Source: Dichomitus squalens LYAD-421 SS1 (Eukaryota; Basidiomycota; Agaricomycetes; Polyporales; Polyporaceae). Taken from it: a stretch of 64,000 nt of DNA. Location of the stretch: contig NW_006766906.1 in the NCBI RefSeq assembly GCF_000275845.1, forward strand, positions 168,496 to 232,495, given 5' to 3'. A model generated the notes under the pieces. It was not told where the DNA came from, made no database searches, and saw only the letters and a program-made list of their open reading frames with translations. Shown here piece after piece: positions 32,858 to 42,960 of this stretch (its first letter is position 1; every line of letters begins with the position of its first letter). A program made the translations under genes and the position numbers.

Positions 32858-34342
32858 ATGGCGTCAGAAAGACCGTATGTTTTCTTTGACATCACCATCG
32901 GTGGCCGCCCCGCCGGCCGGATTATCATGCTACTATACCAGGACATCACTCCCAAGACCGTGGAGAACTTCCGTAAGTATCATGAGCCTTTTCGTCTTCA
33001 AGCCTGTGATCTCACCGAGTCTCGCAGGCGCACTGTGTACTGGCGAGAAGGGCGTTGGAAAAGCAGGAAAGCCCCTCCACTACAAAGGATGCACCTTCCA
33101 CCGCGTAATCAAAGGGTACGCTCCTGCGTCCCCTGTGGCAGTGAGGAGAAGAAGGCGCTGACGCTCCTTCAAGCTTCATGATCCAGGGTGGTGACTTCAC
33201 TGCTGGGAACGGAACGGGAGGAGAGTCTATCTATGGCGAGAAGTTCGAGGACGAGAAATTCGAGGTCAAGCACACGAAGCGCTTCCTTCTGTCCATGGTG
33301 CGTCTGCTCTCCTGAATTGCTACACGTCGTACCCACACAAGACGGACCGAATGTGGTTCTAACCGCTGCTTTCCCAATCCGGTCACAATAGGCGAACGCA
33401 GGCCCGAACACGAACGGCTCCCAGTTCTTCATCACCTGCAATGCCACGCCGCACCTCGATGGCAAGCACGTCGTTTTCGGAGAGGTCGTACGCGGCAAAT
33501 CGGTCGTGCGCGCGGTCGAGAACACAGAAACTTCGAGTGGCGATGTTCCGGTGGAGCCATGTGTGATTGTGGATTGCGGACAGCTGTCGCCTGACGACCC
33601 ATCGCTCTCTCAACCTGTAGCGGCCGATGGTGACGTGTACGAGGATTATCCCGAGGACCAGGATCCAATTGATGGCGAGGACGTGGCCGCGAAGCCCGAG
33701 CTCGCGCTCAAAATCGCGAAAGACGTGCGCGAGGTGGGCAACAAGCTCTTCAAGGAGGGCAAGTACGAAGAGGCGCTGCATAAGTATCAGAGTCAGTAAT
33801 GTCGTCCTTGGCCGGTCTCTTGACCAATTCAGTCTCGGCGGTTTGTCTGACGCTGTACCACAGAGGCTATCCGCTACCTCGACTACCACGTTGACCTCCC
33901 CGAGGGCGCGCCGCCAGAGCTGCGGGACTCTTTCGATGCGCAGCTCGCGCCTCTCCTGCTCAACTCTGCGCTCGCAGCGCTTCGCGCAGGCGGTTCCGCC
34001 AACGCCCGTCTCGCGCTTCGCGTGACAGACCGCGCGATCGCGAACCTAAATTTGAACGATACCGATAAAGGTACGCCTCTCTTTCCATATTGAAATGAAC
34101 TTCACTTCTTTCCAATGCCCGAGCGCTGACAAACGCACACGACTGCAGCCAAGGCGTATTACCGGGAGGGCCTCGCACACGTCGCGATCAACGAGGACGA
34201 TGAGGCGGAGGAAGCGCTCGCCAAGGCGCACGCGCTGGTCAAGGACGACAAGGGGATTCTGCACGAGCTAGAACAGGTACGCGGCCGCCTGCGCGCGAAG
34301 CGTGACAAGGAGAAGAAGGCGTTCAAGAAGCTGTTCGCATGA
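32858..34342 (+). CDS. CPR6: cyclophilin-40 type peptidyl-prolyl isomerase
   Basis: Cyclophilin domain followed by a TPR domain, the Hsp90 co-chaperone layout of Cyp40 (yeast Cpr6/Cpr7, human PPID). The ATG at 32858 opens [18 protein letters not shown]; then [15 protein letters not shown] (active-site Arg), [13 protein letters not shown] and [14 protein letters not shown]. The residue before Leu-Asp-Gly-Lys is His rather than the Trp of single-domain cyclophilins, as in other Cyp40s, which lowers cyclosporin affinity. The C-terminal half has three helical TPR units ([53 protein letters not shown]) and a basic end. Five introns, all short. TGA at 34340-34342. The TPR carboxylate-clamp residues Lys/Asn appear in GNKLFKEG and LLNSALA, consistent with binding the Hsp90 MEEVD tail. 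Confidence 0.93.
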
Positions 34343-34977
34343 GCTTCGTATCTCCCGCCCAGGGGCTGTTTGCTGACTTGGCCGGCGCGATCACTCGACG
34401 AGGCACCAGTCCGCACGGAGTGCGACAGACGCCAAAAACTTCGTGGGGACTGGAATCTTGGTTTCCGGTAGCGCGGACGTTTGATGGACACGAAAACAAG
34501 GCTTGCCTTGTAGAAAAGGAATGAACGGGACAGAAGAACCTGAAGTGTTATTCTCTTGTAGCATCTATCTAATCTGACAGCGCTTTTCTTGTATGCCTGG
34601 CGTTGTACGCACGCGCCCGGAGTTATAAGCACTCGGCCGGGAGCCCGATGTTTGCATTCGGGAAAGGCGTATGATACATGATGTTACAGGAGGTCGCAAC
34701 TGGTAGAATGCGATGCAAGGGACGGATTTAGGCATAGGTGAGATACTACGCTGAGACTGCGTGACGGCGCGAGAGACTGATGCACAAAGGAGAGATTAGT
34801 AACAAATTGCCTGTGTCGCAGAATTGAATACGCCGTTAACGAAATTCTGGGGTAAGGACCCCGGCAGATCAAGTATGGCGGCTTCCTTGGCCTCGTCGTT
34901 GAACGCCTTTGACACGTTAGGCCGGAACGACGGACAATCTGGTTGCCCACCTCGGTCCGAAACGAACGTGACGTCTC
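34343..34977. other. convergent intergenic region
   Basis: 3' flanks of cyclophilin-40 and of kinase-like gene A. No gene seen. Confidence 0.45.
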
Positions 34978-36968
34978 TTAGAATCCGAAGTCCATCACAA
35001 GGAGTTCCTTGCGGGCCCGCGCCACCTCGTCGCTAATCCTCCGCCTGAACTCCAAACGGCGCCGGTCACGCGCCTCGGCCTTGGACTTGTCTGACATGTG
35101 CTTCGCACCTGTCAACGCCTCAAGCTCCCAGTCCCAGCACTTTCCGCGCCCAAAGTCGATTATGCGGAAGCTGGGGTGGTCGTAGGAGCGTTTGTCGGGC
35201 GGGAGCGTCAGCGGCCCCGGCTGGCACATGATGTTGCGGATGTAGAACGAGCCTTGGACGATGTCCATGTGATGGAGGCGTAAAATGAGCGAGAAGCATT
35301 CGGTGCTGCCAGCAAAGGTGAGTAAGTTTGGCAAGCGGTATACCTTACGGCTCGGAAGATTGCTTACCGTTGGTCGGCAGTGAACTCGGCCGGCTCCACG
35401 GGAGTTCCGCACTCCTCCATTAGCAGGATGGGAGAAGCCCATTCGACGGCGTGGGGCTCGTCCTCGGAGCAGCCCGCGTGCCGTTTCATCATGAACTTGC
35501 CCTCCTTGTCGACGGGGAGGTAGAATCCGAAGAATTTCGGGGTGATCGCGCCGACGGGCACGGGGAAACGACATTGCGGGACGACGTTGTAGCCGCACCA
35601 GTCCTCCTGCAGATGTTTCGGCAGGGTGTCGTATACGCGGGCTTCGTTGTGCAACAGCTCGTGGGCCGTACAACGGCTGTACGCGAGCTTCGCTGCGACT
35701 GTGACCTGGCCCGTGGGCGAACGCCCCGACAGAGGTGGAGGAAGGGTGAGCGGGGCGCGATAGACGAACGAGTGGTTTCCCGATCCAAAGCGGTTCTTCT
35801 TCCGCAGATAGAGGTGTGCAACATTCTCTTTCAGAGATGGAGTTGCCTCACTTTCTGCGGTTTCCTCTTCCCCATTGCCCTTAGGTTCTTCCGGCGAAGG
35901 AAAGTATCGTTTGTACATGACTGGCTTGTCGAGATCACCTTCAGAATTGTCGTCCTTCCTGGACTTGGTGGCGTTGTCCGGGTCATGAACCAACAGGACG
36001 TCGGGGAAGAATTTGTCAGGAATGAATTCCTCTAGCTTCGGGAGGCCTTCTGGGGAGTAGGGGTCGTGAGGCGCCGCTGGAGATTTCTCGTGGGAAGCCG
36101 TCACCCCTGGATCCCCAGTAGATGACACCTCTTCCGTAGCGGCAACTGCGTCGATGCCAGTGGTCTCCGACTCAGCCATCACGACGTCGACGGCGCTACT
36201 AGCAGAAGGCAGGTCATCTGTGGATGTCCCGTCGTTCTCTGCCGTGGCAGACTCCTTGCCTTTCCCTTTGAATGCCTCGGCGGAACGATCTGCACCTATC
36301 ACGCGAACCCCGGTAGTGTCAGCGTCAAGGCAGGGGTTGCCCGTAGTCGCAACAGCGAACACAACCACGGACTGCGGGTCTGGCAACCCTAGAAGCAGTG
36401 TCTTGAAGTGCTCGCACCACACATAGCTGTAGGGCGTTCCCTCCGCGTCCTTCACGCCCTTCGCATTGAATAGCACAGGGCCGGTGCAGGTCTCGTAGGG
36501 GTCATAGGGGCACTCTCCCATGAGCGCCATGAAGGAGAGCGACTGCTTAGCCTCCTCGACTTGCGCCGCCTCGTTCTCTTCTTCCTCGGCTTTCTTGAGC
36601 CCTTTGTGCTCGTGGTCACATCCCTGGTCGACCGCGTTGAAGGTCGTGTCGGGGTTGGCGTCGGCGTCGCCATTTTGCGGCTCGAGTTTCAGAACAGGCC
36701 ACGGGCGCAGAACGCGCGGGGGCACGAGTGTCTCCTTCCAGTCGCCGTCGTTGTAGCCCTCGCCGAACGCCTTGAGCATGCTACGCGACCAGACGGTGAG
36801 CGCGTTCGTGCCCGGGACGCGCGGCATCCAGAAGATGTGGTCGAGCCGGTGGCCCCATACGAAGCCGTTCGGGGTCCGCAGGCCAAACGGGGCCTTGTCT
36901 CTTTTGAGAATCGCGCCCTTGGGATCGCGGTGGAGGCGAAGGTAGATGTCGCGTTCGCGCTTCGGCAT
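34978..36968 (-). CDS. degenerate protein-kinase-like protein A
   Basis: First of four paralogues. The ATG at 36968 (MPKRERDIYLRLHRDPKGAI) begins a unique 290-residue N-terminal part with PNGFVWGHRLDHIFWMPRVP and acidic linkers. The kinase-like part starts with GLPKLEEFIPDKFFPDVLLV, then a glycine-loop-like RFGSGNHSFVYRAPLTLP, VTVAAKLAYSRCTAHELLHN and EARVYDTLP (candidate VAIK Lys and helix-C Glu), ITPKFFGFYLPVD, a His/Cys pair, and the hinge ILLMEECGTPVEP. After an intron in the Arg codon (donor at 35367) comes the catalytic-loop region LRLHHMDIVQGSFYIRNIM and then SFRIIDFGRG. The loop keeps Arg-Asn but has Ser where HxD kinases have the catalytic Asp. The C-terminus is a basic helix. Likely a pseudokinase; no substrate or partner can be named. 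Confidence 0.75.
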
Positions 36969-37433
36969 GCTGGTCGATGGCAAAGAGTTCGTCGTTCGTG
37001 GTTGGGATGCGGGAGAGATGTACGTTACGCACCACGTTGCAAGTGGCTCGTGGCGTGCTAATCGAACTCTCTTATGTGAATTTAAGGGTGACAAAGAATC
37101 ACCAAATCGGACAGGACGGTGTCCTTCCTTTCCGGCCCGTGCTTCTTTGTTGGAGTACCTATGATCGCACAAAAGCAAGAGAGGCTTTTGTTGTCCAAAT
37201 CGATTCGCTTTGGGCACAGCCACGGGGCTTAACCACGCGCGAGCCGTTCACAGAAGCACGCATATGGTCGACAACGGAAGTATTGTACAATAACTATCTA
37301 CAACAAGCGGAAGGGACATCCAGGGAAGCTATGATACAGCTAATCTACAGCTGCGGACTCGGGTAGCTATGTTACATGTCGAATCTAATGGAACAACCCT
37401 CTAATTCTAGGGTGCGAAGCCCACGCGGCCATG
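36969..37433. other. spacer between kinase-like genes A and B
   Basis: Upstream region of gene A and 3' flank of gene B. The minus-strand frame of gene A stays open to 37223 but has no ATG that fits family starts. Confidence 0.45.
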
Positions 37434-38657
37434 CTAATCGTCGTCGGAAGAGTCAGAGTGCCCGACACGCAACTCGTCCATCGCCACGCACACGTCGATC
37501 TCGCGTCCCTTTTCGAACGCCCTCTTCGCGCCTAGCTGGCTTTCTTTCGGGAGCGGATGAGATAGGGCGCGCCAACGACCGAAGCTGACGAGCCGGAAAC
37601 TCGGCGAGGCCATGGACCGCAGGGGCGGCGGAAGGGAGAGCGGGCCGGGCTGCACGAGCATGTTGCGCGGATGCGGGTGCCCGTGCGAGAACCCTTGACG
37701 GTGCATGCGCTGCACCAAGTCGAAACATTGCTCCCTAAGAGACAAAGCTGTCAGACACCAGGAAGCAAGGCACAGGATCTCAAACTCGCCGCACCTGTGC
37801 TTGTACGGCATCGTCGCAGGATCGATCGGCTCGCCACAATCCTCCATCAACAAGATCGACTTCGCCCAGTGCGGGACGTGACAGTCCGAGTTCGCGAAAT
37901 CCTTGCAAGACGAGTGGCACTGCACCAGCGACTCTCCGTTCGGACCGATCGGCACGTAAAAGCCATAGAACTTGGGCGCTATCGGCGGGTCCATCTCCGC
38001 GGGCTCGGGCGACTTCGGGCGCATGGCAGCGCCCCAGCCGGGAAAAGCGCCTCGGGGACGCATGGCAGGAACGGGGGTGCGCAACGGCGCGCCCGCGGGC
38101 ACGGGCTTGCACGGGGTGACGAATTCACGGGGGAACGCGGCGTAGCCCTTCGCCTCCTGGCGCAGGAGGTGGTGGGAACGACAGTCGTCTTTCGCGGTCT
38201 TGACGGCGACGGCGACTCGCTTGCGCGGCTCGCCTCTGGGGCCGAGCGTGGCGACGAGTGGCGCACGGTGGACGGTGGAGCGGCGGCCAGACGCGATCTC
38301 GTTCTCGTGGTCGAGGAAGAGGAAGCCGCGGCGTGGGTTGGTGGACTTGGAGAGTGCTTTCGGGTACGCGCGCCTGTAGATGAGAGGCTCGCGCTGGGGC
38401 CCGTGCGCGGAGCGGTTGGTGATGTTGGACTTGTCGTATACCATGAGGAGCTCGGGGAGGTCGTCCATATCGACGAAGTCCTCGAGCTTGGTCAAGCCCT
38501 CGGTGGCGAACGCGTGCAATCCGAGGAATGCCTTCCTTTTCCCACCCTTTGCACGGGATGACATAGCCAGATCCGCGCGCGGCGTGACGGTCTCCTTGCC
38601 CGAGTCTGAAGAAGACGAATTGTCTCCAAGAGATATACCTCGAACGGGCACAGGCAT
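37434..38657 (-). CDS. degenerate protein-kinase-like protein B
   Basis: 387 residues when spliced. ATG at 38657 (MPVPVRGISLGDNSSSSDSG). Shares with its paralogues GLTKLEDFVDMDDLPELLMV, EIASGRRSTVHRAPL (glycine loop reduced), VAVAVKTAKDDCRSHHLLRQ (candidate Lys) with EAKGYAAFP, IAPKFYGFYVPIG, a C/H-rich stretch and ILLMEDCGEPIDP. The 60-nt intron 37735-37794 interrupts an Arg codon at the same place and phase as in A, C and D; it has no stop and keeps frame, so retention would give a 407-residue protein. The loop reads MHRQGFSHGHPHPRNMLV, with His in place of the catalytic Asp, and the DFG position reads VSFGR, so both catalytic aspartates are gone. The C-terminus ends in a run of Ser and Asp. 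Confidence 0.75.
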   Translation of the reverse strand: MPVPVRGISLGDNSSSSDSGKETVTPRADLAMSSRAKGGKRKAFLGLHAFATEGLTKLEDFVDMDDLPELLMVYDKSNITNRSAHGPQREPLIYRRAYPKALSKSTNPRRGFLFLDHENEIASGRRSTVHRAPLVATLGPRGEPRKRVAVAVKTAKDDCRSHHLLRQEAKGYAAFPREFVTPCKPVPAGAPLRTPVPAMRPRGAFPGWGAAMRPKSPEPAEMDPPIAPKFYGFYVPIGPNGESLVQCHSSCKDFANSDCHVPHWAKSILLMEDCGEPIDPATMPYKHRCGEFEILCLASWCLTALSLREQCFDLVQRMHRQGFSHGHPHPRNMLVQPGPLSLPPPLRSMASPSFRLVSFGRWRALSHPLPKESQLGAKRAFEKGREIDVCVAMDELRVGHSDSSDDD

Positions 38658-39345
38658 CTTGAGAGTGCGTATGTAATTTTAGAGGTCAAATTGAGGGACG
38701 TTGGATGAATGGAAATTGAATGTAGGTGGAACGAGCTTGAAAGGTTGGTGGTTAGGCGGTGGCACTGGGTGAATGCTATGGAGAATAAGACAGCCAGAAG
38801 CGCGTCAAACGCTGCATTGTTAGCCAAGCTTGAATTATGTGCTCAAATCTGGGACGTGCGTACAGATTTTGTGGCTTGTGGCGAGAGACGTCGCGTTCAA
38901 AGGCACGATGGTCGTGGTCAGTTGCAAAGGGGAATCGATGGATTAGCGCCCGATTGCCCCTCTCTCTTGTCCACATGGTGAAACATCTATCCCTCGTTCC
39001 CAAGGTCCAGGTTCTCTTTGTCAGTCTTCGACGGGCCTCGTGAACATCATGATCATCCTATGCTGCTGGGGAGATCGTCGGGAGATGTGGGGCCAGCGAT
39101 TACACACGGCACAAGACGGCATATCATCGCATGAGTCATAATGAAGGGTACAGGATACGATATCGTATCGTGTTTCGTTACACGTAAACTACAGGTATAT
39201 TACATACATCCATCCATCTCCTCCAACAGCAATTGAGAGTAGATCGAGAGGTGATACGACGATGTCTAGCATCAGTACAAATATTATGTGTTGAGCGGGG
39301 CAAACGGAGTGGCTGAGAGCGCTGGTATACAGAGCAGACAAAGAC
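38658..39345. other. spacer between kinase-like genes B and C
   Basis: Promoter side of gene B and 3' flank of gene C; AT-richer than the genes. No gene seen. Confidence 0.45.
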
Positions 39346-40955
39346 TTAGGAGGTATGATCGAGCTGCAGGGCCTCGAAGGCGCCATCCGACTCGTGATCG
39401 CACCATTCCTGCCAGAACTCCTCGAAGCCTTCCGGCTTGGAGATGGACCGCGCAAACCCGCGGCCGAAGTCGACGAGGCGAAAGCTCGGCGTTGCAAGGG
39501 AGCGTTCTGCACGCGGCGCGGTGAGCGGGCCGGGCTGGGCGAGCATCTTGTCTGTGGTCATGGCGGGCTGTCGCATGATGAACCCGGCGGCATGCAGGCT
39601 TTCCAGCAGGCGGTGGCACTCCCATCTACGGAGACAACATGCGGCGTTCAGTATCGTTGGATGCGTGAGAGGCGGATGACGTACCGCTGTGCGTCGCTGA
39701 AGAGCGCCGGCTGGATCGGACTCCCGCAATCTTCGATCAGCAGCATCGCGGGAGGCCACGCCACCTCGCACGTGCCGTCCTCGTCGCACTCGTCGTGCGT
39801 GTCGAAGTAGATCGTCCCGTCGGGCTTCAGCAGCAGGTAGTATCCGTAGAATTTGGGAACCACAGGCGCCACATCAGTAGTCGTGAGCTCGCGCACGATA
39901 CCGCCTTGAGCTACGCTACGAGGTGCTCTGGCCAAGGACGCCTCCGAGCCGGCAGCCGTGGTGGACGACTTCTTGCCCGTCAACTTCAGCACCGGCCTCT
40001 TGAGCTTGAACTGCTCGCGCCACGAGAGCTTGCGCCTCCCGCCGCCCACGCGAATGGAGGGCTCATCGGAAGATTGAGAGGACGAGAGCGCGCTCGCCCC
40101 ATCGCTAATGACAGCGTCGGCCGCTGCCGTGGGGACCGGGACGGGCTTCGCGACGTACTCCTGCTGCTTGTGCTGCTCGTAGAGCGTCCGCGGGAACGAA
40201 TGGTACATCCTCGCCTCCTGATGCAGCTGGCGGTGCGAGCCGCAATCGGGCGCAGGAGTCTTCGCGACGACCCGCACACGCGTCGCCACCTCCGAGCCGG
40301 CCGCGAGAGGCAGGGTCAGCGGGGCGCGGAAGACGGTCGAGTGGGCGCCGTTCCCGATGTGGTTGTCGTTCGCCAGATGGAGCTGCGCAACGCGGCGGGG
40401 AGGGACGGCGTCCCTGGGGTCGCGGACGGGGAAGGCGAACTGGCGCGAGTACTTCGTCACGGGGTTGACGCGGACGTAGCGCACGGGATACGGCAGATCG
40501 TGGGGGTCGTGCACGATGAGCTCGTCAGGAAGGTTTTCGGCAGGGATGGAATCCTCCAGCACGGGGAGACCGGCGAGGGAATAGAGGTCCTCCGAGGGGA
40601 TAGCGGTGGTTGGCGAGCCATCCTTGCTGTCGTGGTTAGGGATTGTGTTGGCTGAGCTTTGGCTATCCACGCGAACGCGTGATGGTTGGGTCCCAGAGGT
40701 GGACTCGTCGGCGGGTACGGCGAGAGCAGGCGAGAAGACCACCGGCGATGACGACGAATCAGAGCTTTGTCCGTCGCTGGTGCTCTCCGACGTAGGCGAG
40801 TCTTCGCTATCGACCGCGGAGGAGCTGACGTGCACGTGGTATGGAGTTTTGCTGTGGGGATTGTCGGCCTTCCTAACCACGAGGTTACCGAGGGAGCCAG
40901 GAGAGCCCGAATCGGATGGATCAAAATACAAACTGGAGTTAGATCGTGCGGACAT
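39346..40955 (-). CDS. degenerate protein-kinase-like protein C
   Basis: About 510 residues. ATG at 40955 (MSARSNSSLYFDPSDSGSPG) opens a Ser-rich leader. Family blocks: GLPVLEDSIPAENLPDELIV, DNHIGNGAHSTVFRAPLTLP, VRVVAKTPAPDCGSHRQLHQ with EARMYHSFP, VVPKFYGYYLLLK, the H-x2-C/C pair and MLLIEDCGSPIQP. A basic insertion of about 80 residues (KLSWREQFKLKRPVLKLTGK) lies between the helix-C-like and hinge regions and is not in the others. The shared intron splits the Arg codon before WECHRLLESLH. The loop is the most altered of the four, AAGFIMRQPAMTTDKMLA, lacking HxD and the Arg-Asn pair, while VDFGRG remains. The TAA is at 39346-39348. Confidence 0.73.
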
Positions 40956-42140
40956 CCTATAGATTGAGAATAATGAAGTGAAGAAAGCGGGTGGTGGATA
41001 TGAAGGTTGCTTTGGTATATCAGGATGTGGTCTGAGAGCAAGCACAGAGGCGCGCGTACGCGGTCAACGAGAACATCCACAAGCGAGTTTTGACGCCTGT
41101 ACATCGTTGAACAGCCCCACAGCAGCTGATGATGCCTATGCCGTATTAGTGCATCCGTAGTTATTACCAGGATCACATGGATAGACACCACGGCGAGCTC
41201 ACGTACGTCGAACGGTACCTTCTTCAGGTACGGTCGGAGGTTTAAAGGGCTATCCGAAGCAGTCTAGTGACGGGGGACCTACTGCTCATATGCATTAGAG
41301 GACTTGGAACTTCCTCACCAAACAAACGTCTTACCTGGACGGTAGCCAACGAGCTAAAATTCACTTGAAATATGTCGACATTCGAATGGAAGCTCCCGAG
41401 CGCGATCGTGAACGTAAGATGACAAACCTGTGATGGATTATGTGGACTGGAGGACAGAACACTCATGCCCTGTTTCAAGTCCAGAACAGTCATGCGGCTG
41501 TGGACATCCAGCGTTTGGTCGCTCCTATGATTCACGCAGGGACGAGACATACTGAGATCCCGAAACCGTTGAATTTGCATAGACGTGTTCGATGAGCATC
41601 ACAATTGAAGCAGCTCAGACTGAGCTTACCCATGGGGCAACTAACGAGGAGGGTTCAACATATTAATGGATTATATGATACAGGCTCAACACATACCTAG
41701 CACACTAGCAGTCTGGCTTCGGGGTCAGATCGTAGAAAACATCTGCTGAGCACACAGAAGTAGCATGTTTTTGCCGCTACCGCACCCGAAAGAATCCTGA
41801 CTTGAGTACGATCCGATCCCACAGTTGATTTAGTACTTCGGGCAAAATGAATTCTAATGTACGTATAGTAAGCAAGACAAAGACGATAAATAGAGCAGCG
41901 GCGAGGGCACGAGGAGCCTTGCGAGCTTGCTGGAAAGGCGAAGCAGGTTTCCGACTACATCCGAACCTAAACAACAATAGAAGACGTTCGAGAAGATGTA
42001 ATTAGCCATAGAGCTATGTCCGAAGGAACGAAGATGAGGGTGTTGCAATGATACAATGATCGGAACATCGACGACGGATACATGGGCAATACAGATGAAT
42101 GTGTGGGTCGAGGGTGCGCGGTATTGATCACGCGAAGTAC
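40956..42140. other. intergenic
   Basis: Upstream of gene C and downstream of the predicted glycoprotein. A minus-strand ATG frame of 112 codons (41242-41580) is intact but resembles nothing I know and is not called as a gene. Confidence 0.4.
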
Positions 42141-42960
42141 TCAGCGAGTCGTGAGCGAGGCGTTGTTTGCCGAGGCATTCCTGGAATACGTCGTTGTCTC
42201 GTTGGTCGTCGTTGCGACTGCATAACAAGATAGTTGTCAGCAACAGGAACACGGGCGAAGGGCGTGTGAACCGAGATGAATGGGAGATAAGGGGCATGTG
42301 CTACAAAACGCCAGTCATGCCACATGATCGTGCCCCGACATTAGTGCGGGGGCAGTCATATCTATCAGCACGCCAATAGGTGGAGGAAGTTCTAATATGC
42401 AACGAAGATCCAGAAGTGCAAGAGCCTTCGCTTGGTATTATAGCGCTTCCGTGGGCTTCCACGCCCGCGATTCAACCGGCATGCAAGCGCGCCTGGGTCA
42501 CGAGACGAGACAAGACGAAATACTTACGTGGCGGGTCATAATGAGCTTCGCCATGGACATGGGGACTCGTGATTCGTACGGGGTTGTTACTAGTCGAGCG
42601 GAAGCCGTAAGGCGAGGTAGACATATTGGAACGCTGAACATACATACCTATACGTGGCCGAGCAGTGACCTGCCAATCCATCCTCGTCAGCTCTGTGCCG
42701 CCAACGTACCCTTGGGGCTCCTCATCCTCGCCGATGAGGGTGTCTAATGAAAAGGAGACGGGGAGGCCGCTCCAGTTCCAGATTGGGTGCTTTCCAGAGG
42801 TGATGCTCATGTCTGGAGCCGGGGCATCAACCCCGTGCTCAACTCTGTGCGCAAGACGGTGGAAAGAACCCGAGCCAACACAGACGACAGCGAGGACGGA
42901 AGTGAGGAAGGACAAGACCGATAGCAGCTGGAGCACGGAGAGCGAGAGGAAATCGCTCAT
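42141..42960 (-). CDS. possible small membrane or secreted glycoprotein, unknown
   Basis: ATG at 42960 starts MSDFLSLSVLQLLSVLSFLT with a strong hydrophobic segment (signal peptide or anchor), then SGSFHRLAHRVEHGVDAPAP, HPIWNWSGLPVSFSLD and EDEEPQGYVGGTELTRMDW. A donor near 42645 and an exon around 42550-42605 (NNPVRITSPHVHGEAHYDPP) follow. A possible final exon after TTATGCAG near 42222 reads ATTTNETTTYSRNASANNAS and ends in TGA at 42141-42143; it holds three N-glycosylation sequons. The joining of the last exon (an intron of some 300 nt, or missing small exons) is uncertain. No family recognised. Confidence 0.38.

Noticed and set aside
37671..38561. Plus-strand frame of 296 codons opposite kinase-like gene B.
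   Set aside because: Shadow of the conserved minus-strand gene.
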